Assembly: GCF_028473665.1 (NCBI RefSeq) | Contig: NZ_CP098774.1 | Location: 868,001-932,000 of the forward strand | Direction: 5' to 3' | Length of the DNA stretch: 64,000 nucleotides | Source: Sphingomonas sp. QA11 | Lineage (GTDB): Bacteria; Pseudomonadota; Alphaproteobacteria; Sphingomonadales; Sphingomonadaceae | Shown here: in pieces, positions 44,810 to 52,208 of the stretch | Position numbering within the stretch: the stretch's first letter is position 1 | Layout of the letters: every line of letters starts with the position of its first letter | Program-made: the position numbers and the translations under genes | The notes under the pieces: generated by a model | Seen by the model: only the letters and a program-made list of their open reading frames with translations | Told to the model about the DNA's origin: nothing | The model's database searches: none

Positions 44810-46258
44810 TCATCCCGCCTTGTCCAATCGATCAACGATCGCCGCAACGCAGTCGAGAATCGCATTTCGTTCGGTTGCTGGATCGAGCAGCAGACTCAGT
44901 TCTTCGTCCGTCGGCCTAGCCGCGTACGCGCCCGCGAAGGCAACGTCGGATCCGATGAGTAGTTCGGCAACCTCCTTCGCGGCACCTCCGCTCGCTCCGA
45001 GGGGAAGAAGAAATGCCGACGCCTCCTTCGCAATGGCATATTCCTCGATCACGCCTTCGGCCGTAACGATGGTCTCACCGTCAAACTTGCCGCCGCCGAT
45101 AAAGACGACGACGCCTGCCTGACGCGCTAATTCTTGGCGCAGCGCCGTCCATCTAGCTGGGTCGGGCATCTCTCCTGCCAGAGGCTGCGGAAACGGCCGG
45201 GCAACGAGACGGCGGTTTAGATCCCAGCCCCCGCCATCGCGAAGTGCCTCAAGGAAACCTGCGATCGTGGCCGAGCCAACGAGCATGCCCGCGCCGCTTA
45301 CAAGATCGCGCCCCGACTTTCCGACCCAACGCCCGACATCCTCAGCCAGCGAATAGATATTCGCTGGAGCAGGTCCGCCATCTTCGACCGGCCAACTTCC
45401 GCTGACCCAGATCCGCCGCGCGGCCACGCGCCGTTCGATCTGGCGGAGCAGTTCGGGGACTTCTTCATAATCGTCGATCTCGACGGCGATCAGCCCATAG
45501 CGGCGAAGGTCTTTCGCCCAAAGCGTATGTTGAGCGAGCCTAGCCTTGAACTCGTCCTCCGAATCGAAATCGTCCGGCTGCGGCGGCCGCACGATCGCGA
45601 AGTGTTCGGGCGGCGCGTCGGTGAAACTCTCGCGTATGAGCGAGAGGACGTGACGGATATTGGGATCGGTAAAGCTGAGGCCGACGAAGAGCATCGACAT
45701 GCTCGTCAGATGCGATTGAAGAAGCGGTAGGAAGGCGCCGCGCCGCGAGCGGAACAACTCATAGTCGTCGGTAGAAATGACGATATCGTCGAGCCTGTCT
45801 ACCGAGCCATGCATCTTGTAGAGGCGCGCGGCCCCGGGCTTCGGTTTCAGCGACAGGTCCTTCGCACCCGAAATGGTGTCGAGCGGTCGGTCGATGGTGT
45901 CGAAGGCTCGCTCGACAAGCCTGTCATAATTGGTTGTCCATATGTGGCCGACTGGGAGGCGTGCAATAACTTCGAGCGTTGCTGGGACGGGATAATCCTT
46001 GCCAATCTGTTCCTTGATCACGTTGCGCACGCGTGTCGCGCTCCCGCTCTCCTGGATGCTCCATTGTGCCAGCGCGGCGAGATCGTGAATGTCGCGCGAA
46101 TTGACCCCGAACTCTTCGCCAATCTCGCGAAGAAGCTTGGCCCACGATGGATAGCCCGCTGCCATGGACATACCGGCGCCCACAAAAACTGCGCCTACGC
46201 CGCCGTTCAACGCGGCCGGATACTCCTGCAAGAACCGCTTCATCGCAGCTTTTGTCAT
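44810..46258 (-). CDS. thsA: Thoeris ThsA: SIR2-SLOG NADase effector
   Basis: A 482-residue protein matching Bacillus ThsA over its whole length. The SIR2 domain has VFVGAGMSMAAGYPSWAKLL, the catalytic N110 in WTTNYD and H150 in YKMHGS, then LFVGLSFTDPNIRHVLSLIR. A SLOG domain follows from about residue 300: RIWVSGS, SGAGMLVGSATIAGFLEAL, ARPFPQPL and LGASGGAAKE. In known Thoeris, ThsB makes a cyclic ADP-ribose-type signal on phage infection; the SLOG pocket binds it and the SIR2 domain destroys NAD. It is the last gene of the operon. ATG 46258 aligns with the ThsA start; ATG 46330, 26 bp after the previous stop, would add 24 residues. Confidence 0.95.
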   Translation of the reverse strand: MTKAAMKRFLQEYPAALNGGVGAVFVGAGMSMAAGYPSWAKLLREIGEEFGVNSRDIHDLAALAQWSIQESGSATRVRNVIKEQIGKDYPVPATLEVIARLPVGHIWTTNYDRLVERAFDTIDRPLDTISGAKDLSLKPKPGAARLYKMHGSVDRLDDIVISTDDYELFRSRRGAFLPLLQSHLTSMSMLFVGLSFTDPNIRHVLSLIRESFTDAPPEHFAIVRPPQPDDFDSEDEFKARLAQHTLWAKDLRRYGLIAVEIDDYEEVPELLRQIERRVAARRIWVSGSWPVEDGGPAPANIYSLAEDVGRWVGKSGRDLVSGAGMLVGSATIAGFLEALRDGGGWDLNRRLVARPFPQPLAGEMPDPARWTALRQELARQAGVVVFIGGGKFDGETIVTAEGVIEEYAIAKEASAFLLPLGASGGAAKEVAELLIGSDVAFAGAYAARPTDEELSLLLDPATERNAILDCVAAIVDRLDKAG

Positions 46259-46355
46259 TACCGCCCCTTCGTCACCGCCAGCCGCCTTGAACTGCCGCTT
46301 CGCATCTGAGCCGTATTGGCCCTGATACATTCTTTCCGTTCCCCGCGACCTCAGT

Positions 46356-47021
46356 TTACAGCAATAGCGGCATCGACGGCTGCGGCGTTTCGAGAGCATA
46401 AGCCTCGCGGATTTGCTGAAGAAACTGTGTCTGCCCGCCATAGCTCGGATGACGGACGGGGAGGATCGGCAGAAGGTCGTTGACGCGGCTCACAGCTTGC
46501 GACGCGTCATTACCGATCGCGAATATTCGCTTGGGACGCAGCAATCCTATCAGCGATGCGAGAATGTCCTCGCCTGCGCGTCGTTCCTTAGCGTTGTGAT
46601 TGCGGTTGGTGAAGGGCTGACCCGGCTCATGTGGGTGAAGCGGAAATACATTCCAGAGAAAAATACGCGCTTCGATCTGCGCCAGCATCGTCCATATTAC
46701 GGCCGCAGTCCGTTCGGCAACGACGGCGCCGATCGTCGGACGGCTAATTTCGACGCCCCAGCGGCTCATGTGCGCGCTGGCGTTAACTTCGTCGGTCAAC
46801 GCCAGCCCGGTACGTCGTCCACCGCGATAACCGAGATCCCTCCCGACCCAGATGGCATCGACAGGCGCGGCCATCGCGCTTTCGATCATGGCTTCCAGGG
46901 CGGCCGCCCGCGTACGCGCCGCATCGACACGGTCGAAAGTTTCGCACCGATCCACGTAGGGATTGAATGTGTTCTCGAATTTCAAATCGCAAACGGCGCG
47001 GACGAAAGGGTGCGTACTCAT
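46356..47021 (-). CDS. Uracil-DNA-glycosylase-superfamily-like protein
   Basis: A 221-residue soluble protein with the UDG-fold pattern: IWVGRDLGYRGGRRTGLALT near the N-terminal third, IFLWNVFPLHPH, then PFTNRNHNAKERRAG and the late VRHPSYGGQ segment, equivalent to the DNA-intercalation loop. In true glycosylases the motifs are GxDPY-like and HPS; here the first is altered to GRDLGYRG, so activity may differ. It overlaps the upstream MazG-like gene by 4 bp (ATGA) and sits between it and thsA in one operon. A role in removing or recognising modified bases is an inference. Confidence 0.75.
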   Translation of the reverse strand: MSTHPFVRAVCDLKFENTFNPYVDRCETFDRVDAARTRAAALEAMIESAMAAPVDAIWVGRDLGYRGGRRTGLALTDEVNASAHMSRWGVEISRPTIGAVVAERTAAVIWTMLAQIEARIFLWNVFPLHPHEPGQPFTNRNHNAKERRAGEDILASLIGLLRPKRIFAIGNDASQAVSRVNDLLPILPVRHPSYGGQTQFLQQIREAYALETPQPSMPLLL

Positions 47022-48181
47022 GCCTGCTCCTCAAGAGGCTCGAATCTGATGGCTCGCGCAGCGCGATCGCCCACGATCCAGCCCCCTTCCGCGTCGTGCA
47101 GTTGCCTGAAAACCTTATAGCCGTCCAGAATGGCGCGCTCCCACAATTTTGGCGGACATTTGGACACTTCGTAGCCAGCGACAAACTCGCTAATGGTCTT
47201 CAGCAGGCCAAAGGAAATGCGCGTCTGATCCTCGAAGAAATTGAGTTCCTTGGCACGTGAGAAGATCCACGCCGTGAGCCCTTCTTCGACGACGATGGCC
47301 CGACCACTATCCTGTTCCTCGTCATATTCCTTCTTGCTCTTGCGCTTCTGCTTAATGAGTGCGCGCATGACCGGCGACCAGTGAAGGATTGCCGCGTGAG
47401 CGAAATGAAACACGTCATGAAATCGATAGCCATCGCGATCGGCGATGTTGTCCGTTAGCGGATCGCCAATGAACACGTCATTCCATTGCAGATAGGTACG
47501 CCCGCTTGCCCGCTGGCTGACCTTAATCCGGAATTGCTGCGGCAACTGTTCTTCCGGGAGAAATCCTTCGTCAAAATCGCACAGCTCGGTAGGATTGGGT
47601 GGGAGAAAAGCGCCGCGCGTCTTGCGAATATTGCTGCGAACGATCGTCGAGAAATCAAGTCCAGCGCCGCTTAGTGCCTGAAGATAATGCCCAGCAAAGC
47701 CAAGCAGCTCATCGCGCGGGGGCGTGGCTTGGAGAAGCGCGGACGCCGATCGACCAAGGTCGAACAGCGCGGTATCGAGATGGACCGCCTTTTCCGGGAC
47801 AAGGATGTGCGCCAACGCGCCGTGGCCGTAGTCGCTTGCCGCACCGATCCTCTTGTACGCGCCATTCGCGCTCGCTTCGGAAAATATATCCTCCAGCGCA
47901 TAGCCGAGACGCCGGCAAAGAGCGGCAAAATACCATAGAGTGTCGCCGAATTCCTCTTCAGCCGCCTTGCGGAAGCCGGGAAAAGCAGCACCTTCGCGCA
48001 CATTTTTCTTAGAGGCTGACATGATCCCGCCGACCTCGCCATAAAGGCCTAGAAGGACGGGTTGGAGACTATCGGGGCCGAGGACATCGGTTCCCTCGAT
48101 CTGGGCGACATAGTCGCTCAAAGGCACCGAGCCGCCAAGGCCCTCAATAACCGCCGCCGCCACGACGCTGTCTCCATTCAT
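47018..48181 (-). CDS. MazG-like nucleoside-triphosphate pyrophosphohydrolase with conserved C-terminal domain
   Basis: A 387-residue protein. The N-terminal all-alpha NTP-PPase domain (about 38-105) has LLGLYGEVGGIMSASKK and EEEFGDTLWYFAALCRRLGY. The ExxD half is intact, and the ExxE half reads EVGG, so the metal site may be modified. A linker precedes a C-terminal domain with YLQWNDVFIGDPL, GYRFHDVFHFAHAAI (a His-rich helix), LIKQKRKSK and VVEEGLTAWIF. Such enzymes hydrolyse (d)NTPs to NMP. It overlaps the Nmad2 gene by 38 bp and the UDG-like gene by 4 bp. The second domain is unidentified. Confidence 0.85.
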   Translation of the reverse strand: MNGDSVVAAAVIEGLGGSVPLSDYVAQIEGTDVLGPDSLQPVLLGLYGEVGGIMSASKKNVREGAAFPGFRKAAEEEFGDTLWYFAALCRRLGYALEDIFSEASANGAYKRIGAASDYGHGALAHILVPEKAVHLDTALFDLGRSASALLQATPPRDELLGFAGHYLQALSGAGLDFSTIVRSNIRKTRGAFLPPNPTELCDFDEGFLPEEQLPQQFRIKVSQRASGRTYLQWNDVFIGDPLTDNIADRDGYRFHDVFHFAHAAILHWSPVMRALIKQKRKSKKEYDEEQDSGRAIVVEEGLTAWIFSRAKELNFFEDQTRISFGLLKTISEFVAGYEVSKCPPKLWERAILDGYKVFRQLHDAEGGWIVGDRAARAIRFEPLEEQA

Positions 48182-48782
48182 AGGGTGCGCCCTGATAGCC
48201 GAAGTCGCCGATTGATCGGACCCACGCCTCGAAGCGTGTGATCAAACTGGGGTCGTCGAAGACATTGCGTCCGATGCCTTCCTTGCACAGGCCGCGGCCG
48301 TCTACATCGACGAGGTTGCCTGGGATCAGAGGGCCATAGCCGCCATAATAAACGAAATCCTCACTCACGAGGACGCGATTGTCGCCAGTGTCGCGCGATA
48401 TATGACGGAGATTCTGTTGACCCGTATCGGTGGTGTGGAATGAATCGCGCTGTAGCCAGCCGTCATCGGCCTCATTGCGAAAATAGATATTGTCGCCGCA
48501 ACTCTGCTTTCGGCTCCCATTCCGATACGGCTTTTTGTGGGCGAAGCGCGGATCCGCGTCATATTCCTGGAAGCTGAGAATGTCCGTGACGCGCATCGCG
48601 TGGACGAGGTGGCCGCCGCGTAGGATGCGTCGCTGGTTGCTCCCGCTTCCTACCACCCAGTCACCGAGTTTCGCGGATCTGCGAATGCCCGGCTTGCATG
48701 TAGCGAGCGTCGCATACCCGTAGAACGGGTTTGGCGCGAAGCCGCTATCATAGCGGACGACATAGGAGTGTAGGCGCGGCAT
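48144..48782 (-). CDS. Nmad2 (nucleotide modification associated domain 2) protein
   Basis: A 212-residue protein starting LHSYVVRYDSGFAPNPFYG and continuing LATCKPGIRRSAKLGDWVVG and SGSNQRRILRGGHLVHAMRV, the Nmad2 pattern. The middle has RFAHKKPYRNGS and NIYFRNEADDG, and the end VYYGGYGPLIP. Nmad2 was described from loci encoding DNA base hypermodification, and its biochemistry is not established. The ATG shares one base with the TGA of the TIR gene, so the two are translationally coupled. Confidence 0.8.
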   Translation of the reverse strand: MPRLHSYVVRYDSGFAPNPFYGYATLATCKPGIRRSAKLGDWVVGSGSNQRRILRGGHLVHAMRVTDILSFQEYDADPRFAHKKPYRNGSRKQSCGDNIYFRNEADDGWLQRDSFHTTDTGQQNLRHISRDTGDNRVLVSEDFVYYGGYGPLIPGNLVDVDGRGLCKEGIGRNVFDDPSLITRFEAWVRSIGDFGYQGAPYEWRQRRGGGGY

Positions 48783-49249
48783 CAGCAGGGATGTTTCTTC
48801 AGCGGAACGGTGTCACACGGACCGCCATCGGGTTTCTCCCAGGTATCCTTTCCGTTGATCGCATCGATAATCGCGTCGCCGTTCCAGCCGACCATGGCAT
48901 CGGCATATTCGGTCAACGCCGCTGGCAAGTCGCATTCCTTTTCACCGTGCTCCCACACACCGACAATACGCTTGCCCTGCTTTGCCGCGTACTCAATTTC
49001 CCAATTGACCCAGTCGCTGCCTTTTGTCTGCGGCGACACGTAACAAATGAACACTCCAGCCCAATTGATCGCTGGAGCAAGTATCTGGGTTTTGATGTAT
49101 TTTTCGTCAGTGGCGTTGTTGAATTTGCCGACATGTATCGACGAGTCCCGGATGCCCATGCCTTTGGGCGCCAGAAGATCCTTCAACTTTTTTAGCCCGG
49201 CATCGTCCTTATGGACGTGGCTGATGAACACATTTTTCATGTCGGCCAT
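48782..49249 (-). CDS. thsB: Thoeris ThsB-like TIR protein
   Basis: A 155-residue TIR protein of the DUF1863/ThsB type. It starts with NVFISHVHKDDAGLKKLKDL, then AGVFICYVSPQTKGSDWVNW with the putative catalytic glutamate E84 in the following EIEYA, and RIVGVWEHGEKECDLP. TIR enzymes of Thoeris use NAD to make a cyclic ADP-ribose-type second messenger. GGAGG lies 7 nt before ATG 49249, making it the operon's first gene. The C-terminal tail (KPDGGPCDTVPLKKHPC) is cysteine- and lysine-rich. It is divergent from the HEPN gene. Confidence 0.88.
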   Translation of the reverse strand: MADMKNVFISHVHKDDAGLKKLKDLLAPKGMGIRDSSIHVGKFNNATDEKYIKTQILAPAINWAGVFICYVSPQTKGSDWVNWEIEYAAKQGKRIVGVWEHGEKECDLPAALTEYADAMVGWNGDAIIDAINGKDTWEKPDGGPCDTVPLKKHPC

Positions 49250-49383
49250 GCCGTCCCTCCCCCGAGTTCTCTTATTGTTATGTAGGATGAGATGCTGGTT
49301 AAGGGAAGGCCGTGATCTAGCTGCCATAACCGACGACCTGATCCATTTTGAATTTATCTGCGTGAGACGGAAGGAACGTGACG
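49250..49383. promoter_or_regulatory. Divergent promoter region of the defence island
   Basis: 134 bp between the thsB-like and ApeA-like starts, notably AT-richer than the surrounding chromosome, with several TATNNT-like stretches (around 49270-49350). It must hold promoters for both defence units, but no operator could be identified. Confidence 0.5.
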
Positions 49384-50916
49384 ATGCGCATGAGTGAGAT
49401 CGAAGAAGGAGTAAAGCTCAGTGGTGTGTTCGAGATCGGAGGCCGTGCGATCCTCGGCGATCTTACGATATCTAGGGGAGCAACAATACTCTATCTTCAC
49501 GATGCTGAGTTCTTCGATCTCAAGATGTCGGATCTCGCGTGCATTCGGGGTACCTTGCATGACCGAAAGAAGGTGACCTTGTTATGGTCCACGCTTCGGT
49601 CGGGTCCCGGTTCAGCGACCTACTACGGTGACCGCTACACCTTTTACGAGGTGATGCCTGGCTATGTCGTCTTCGGTGCTCATCATCTCGATGTAGCGAA
49701 ACCGTCAATCGATCAGATTACCTTTCACGTCGATGACGCGGAATCCATCTTCTACGATTTCGATGCCTTTGGGCATGTAATCCATCCAACCGAGGTTATC
49801 GATGTGGTTGTCGAGGCGAATGAACGCCTAATCGACCGCAAGATACCGAGGGGACCTTCGCCAGAAATCGCCTATTTTGCCGGTCGCATAGAAGTTGTAA
49901 CCGTAACAACGGTGTTCGGTACCGTTCGCGTGCGCCACCAATTGGCACCGCCTGATTTCATGGCTAGCCCGCGATCGGCATCGATACGCAACTTCGTGAT
50001 TGTGGATCTCATTTTTTTTGAGCCGCTTCATCTCGAACAAACGCTGGATCGGGTCATCAGTCTCCTGCGGTTTCTTGAACTTCTGGCGGGTCGACCGCAG
50101 AATCTCGACTTCACCGCTTTATGGACGAGAGGAGAAGAACCGAGGTCGGCGCTCAACCTCTATTGGGTTCATTCCCCGGCGCGCCGATCGGAATGGGAAC
50201 ATCGATCACCCCATGCCTCTGAGACACTCGTCTCGGCGGTGGAAGACCCCGAGGGCTTCGCGACGGTACTTTCGCGCTGGCTTGAAAACGATGCGGCGCG
50301 ACTGGATGCACGCGTAAGGTTCTCTGAAGGCTTTGGGGCACAGCGGCGCTTCTCGATCAGTCGTCTCGTCGGTGCGGCGAACATGTTCGATATCCTGCCC
50401 AAGGATGCTTTTTCATTGCCGCAAGCGATCGATCCGAAGGTCGTTGAGGCGCGGGATCAAACCAAAAATATCTTCAAGGCTTTGCCGGACAGTCCCGAGC
50501 GAGGGAGCATCCTTGGCGCTTTAGGCCGGTTGGGGAATCTCACCCTTCGGGAGAGAATTCGTCAGCGCGCAGACTTGGTCGTGCGGAACTCGAAGATTAA
50601 GTTTGAGCATATGGATATCGTCACTGACGAGGCGGTGAAATGCCGGAACCATTATGTGCATGGTAGCCCGGGTAGTTTCACTTATACCGATCATGGAGGT
50701 GTGATCCCGTTTTTGACATGCGCGCTGGAGTTTCTGTTCGTCGCCGCGGATTTGCTGGATGCTGGGTGGGACATCGATCGATGGGCAAAGCAAGGCTCCG
50801 TCGGTGCGCACCCGTTCAGCGAACTGGTTGTCGAATGGAACCATCACGCACAGGTGCTCCTTGATCTGCGCGCGAAAACATCGTCATCACGCGGCGATTG
50901 TGCGGGAGCCGGCTGA
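49384..50916 (+). CDS. HEPN-domain protein resembling ApeA defence nuclease
   Basis: A 510-residue protein. The N-terminal half (LSGVFEIGGRAILGDLTISR, CIRGTLHDRKKVTLLWSTLR, ITFHVDDAES) resembles the ApeA N-terminal domain. The C-terminal third is a HEPN domain with the Rx4-6H motif in CRNHYVHG (R421, H426), the catalytic centre of HEPN ribonucleases. ApeA-type proteins are single-gene abortive-infection systems. AAGGA lies 8 nt before ATG 49384, favouring it over the GTG at 49378. It is transcribed away from the Thoeris operon and is the outer gene of the island. Confidence 0.75.
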   Translation: MRMSEIEEGVKLSGVFEIGGRAILGDLTISRGATILYLHDAEFFDLKMSDLACIRGTLHDRKKVTLLWSTLRSGPGSATYYGDRYTFYEVMPGYVVFGAHHLDVAKPSIDQITFHVDDAESIFYDFDAFGHVIHPTEVIDVVVEANERLIDRKIPRGPSPEIAYFAGRIEVVTVTTVFGTVRVRHQLAPPDFMASPRSASIRNFVIVDLIFFEPLHLEQTLDRVISLLRFLELLAGRPQNLDFTALWTRGEEPRSALNLYWVHSPARRSEWEHRSPHASETLVSAVEDPEGFATVLSRWLENDAARLDARVRFSEGFGAQRRFSISRLVGAANMFDILPKDAFSLPQAIDPKVVEARDQTKNIFKALPDSPERGSILGALGRLGNLTLRERIRQRADLVVRNSKIKFEHMDIVTDEAVKCRNHYVHGSPGSFTYTDHGGVIPFLTCALEFLFVAADLLDAGWDIDRWAKQGSVGAHPFSELVVEWNHHAQVLLDLRAKTSSSRGDCAGAG

Positions 50917-51246
50917 CTCAGTCGCCAGCGTCGTCCAATTGCCACTCAACTCGCCAAAGGTTTTATCGCAAGCTTGCGGCGAACGTCGTCCCAGCCGCTT
51001 CATGCCGCGCGCGAGCGCCATCCGGGCCTCGGATGGTCAGGCGGAAAAAGGGCCATTGGCCGATTCGGAATTGGCTTAAGCAACGGCAGCTTTTGGGATC
51101 GGCTGTACGGGTTCTTAATGGCGATAAATGGGGCGCAAAGCCGCACGACACCTAATCAAGACGCTGTTCTGGTGGTACTTCTGCCAATCTATCACCTGTT
51201 GAAGCGCCGACTCAGAGAGGCGCGCCAGATCCCGCCCCACACCCTC
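50917..51246. other. Gene-free stretch after the defence island
   Basis: 330 bp with no supported ORF. It contains GGGCGCAAAGCCGCACGACA near 51129, nearly identical to a motif at 34765, so a repeat of unknown type is present at both sites. No integrase or tRNA was recognised. Confidence 0.45.
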
Positions 51247-51819
51247 TCACTCCTCCTCCTCCGCCGCCCGCCGTATAACCGTCCGCCCAATATTCGGATC
51301 GTACACGATCTCGTCTGACCATTTCATGTCCGGCGCCTTGCCCCAGCCCGGCCGGTCCACGAACTTGCGCGTCGGCAGTTCCAACGTGTTGTACAGCACC
51401 TGCTGGTCGCGCTTCTGCTGGGACTCGGCTTGCTCGACCATCTCGATCCATTTGCGCTGCGCGATCCTGCTGCCCTTCAGCGCGCGTTCCATCATCGCGC
51501 GGAACACCGCCCGGTTCGCGGCGATCTGCACTTCCTCCTCGCCGTCCCGCACGGTGATCGTCCGATACGCTTCTTCCAGGATCATCATGCGCGTCGGCTG
51601 GTCCGATCCGATCAGGCGATCGCCCGGCCTGCCCGTGCCGCCGCGCACTTTCGGCCTGCCCCGTGGGTTGCCCGACCGGCCCCTGGCGAAGCGCCGGCCG
51701 ACCGGCGGCTTGCCCTTCCCGACGTCATAGGCGGCCGGTTCGATGCCAGCGGCCTCCGCCACATCCTCATCCGCCGTTTTCTGAGTCCCGTCGCTCGATT
51801 CAACCCGCCGCTCCACCAT
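51247..51819 (-). CDS. DUF5681 domain protein
   Basis: A 190-residue basic/acidic protein with the DUF5681 core: RFARGRSGNPRGRPKVRGG (the GNPRGRP signature), then ILEEAYRTITVRDGEEEVQI and a helical RAVFRAMMERALKG segment. The C-terminal part (LYNTLELPTRKF and RRAAEEEE) is family-specific. DUF5681 proteins occur beside phage-like and mobile genes, but the function is unknown. The ATG at 51819 (MVERR) is preferred to the GTG at 51828. Confidence 0.8.
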   Translation of the reverse strand: MVERRVESSDGTQKTADEDVAEAAGIEPAAYDVGKGKPPVGRRFARGRSGNPRGRPKVRGGTGRPGDRLIGSDQPTRMMILEEAYRTITVRDGEEEVQIAANRAVFRAMMERALKGSRIAQRKWIEMVEQAESQQKRDQQVLYNTLELPTRKFVDRPGWGKAPDMKWSDEIVYDPNIGRTVIRRAAEEEE

Positions 51820-51952
51820 GTCACGCACTCGCTATGGATCATCCCGCTCTCACAAGACCCGATTCCGGCGAACAGTTGAATCAAGCGGGGGCGATTCCGG
51901 CGCTGGTTCGCCGCGCGCAACGGAACATTTCGCCGGATATCGGCCCGGTTTT

Positions 51953-52040
51953 CCGCTGTTATGGCGTAACAGGGAAAGCGGGCATCTTGTCCTTGAAATC
52001 ACGGGCTAATTTCGGCGCGAAAATCCAACATAACAGCGGA
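51953..52040. repeat. Inverted repeat with CTGTTA units upstream of the DUF5681 gene
   Basis: CCGCTGTTATG (51953-51963) and CATAACAGCGG (52030-52040) are perfect 11-bp inverted copies 66 bp apart. Inside, CTGTTATGGCGTAACAG (51956-51972) is itself an inverted repeat. Three CTGTTA units in 90 bp suggest a regulatory or recombination site. Confidence 0.55.
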
Positions 52041-52208
52041 AGAAAAAAGAAAATCGGAAAATCCGCCGGCACGCGCCCCGGCGATCCGCCGCGCCCGCGG
52101 GTGGATTGCCCGCCATTTCCGCATCGTCCGCGCACCAAAAATCCTCTTCGCGCCTTCTTGTCGGCCCGGCGCGCCGCGCTAGAGTCGCGCAGGACAAGGG
52201 GTAACATC

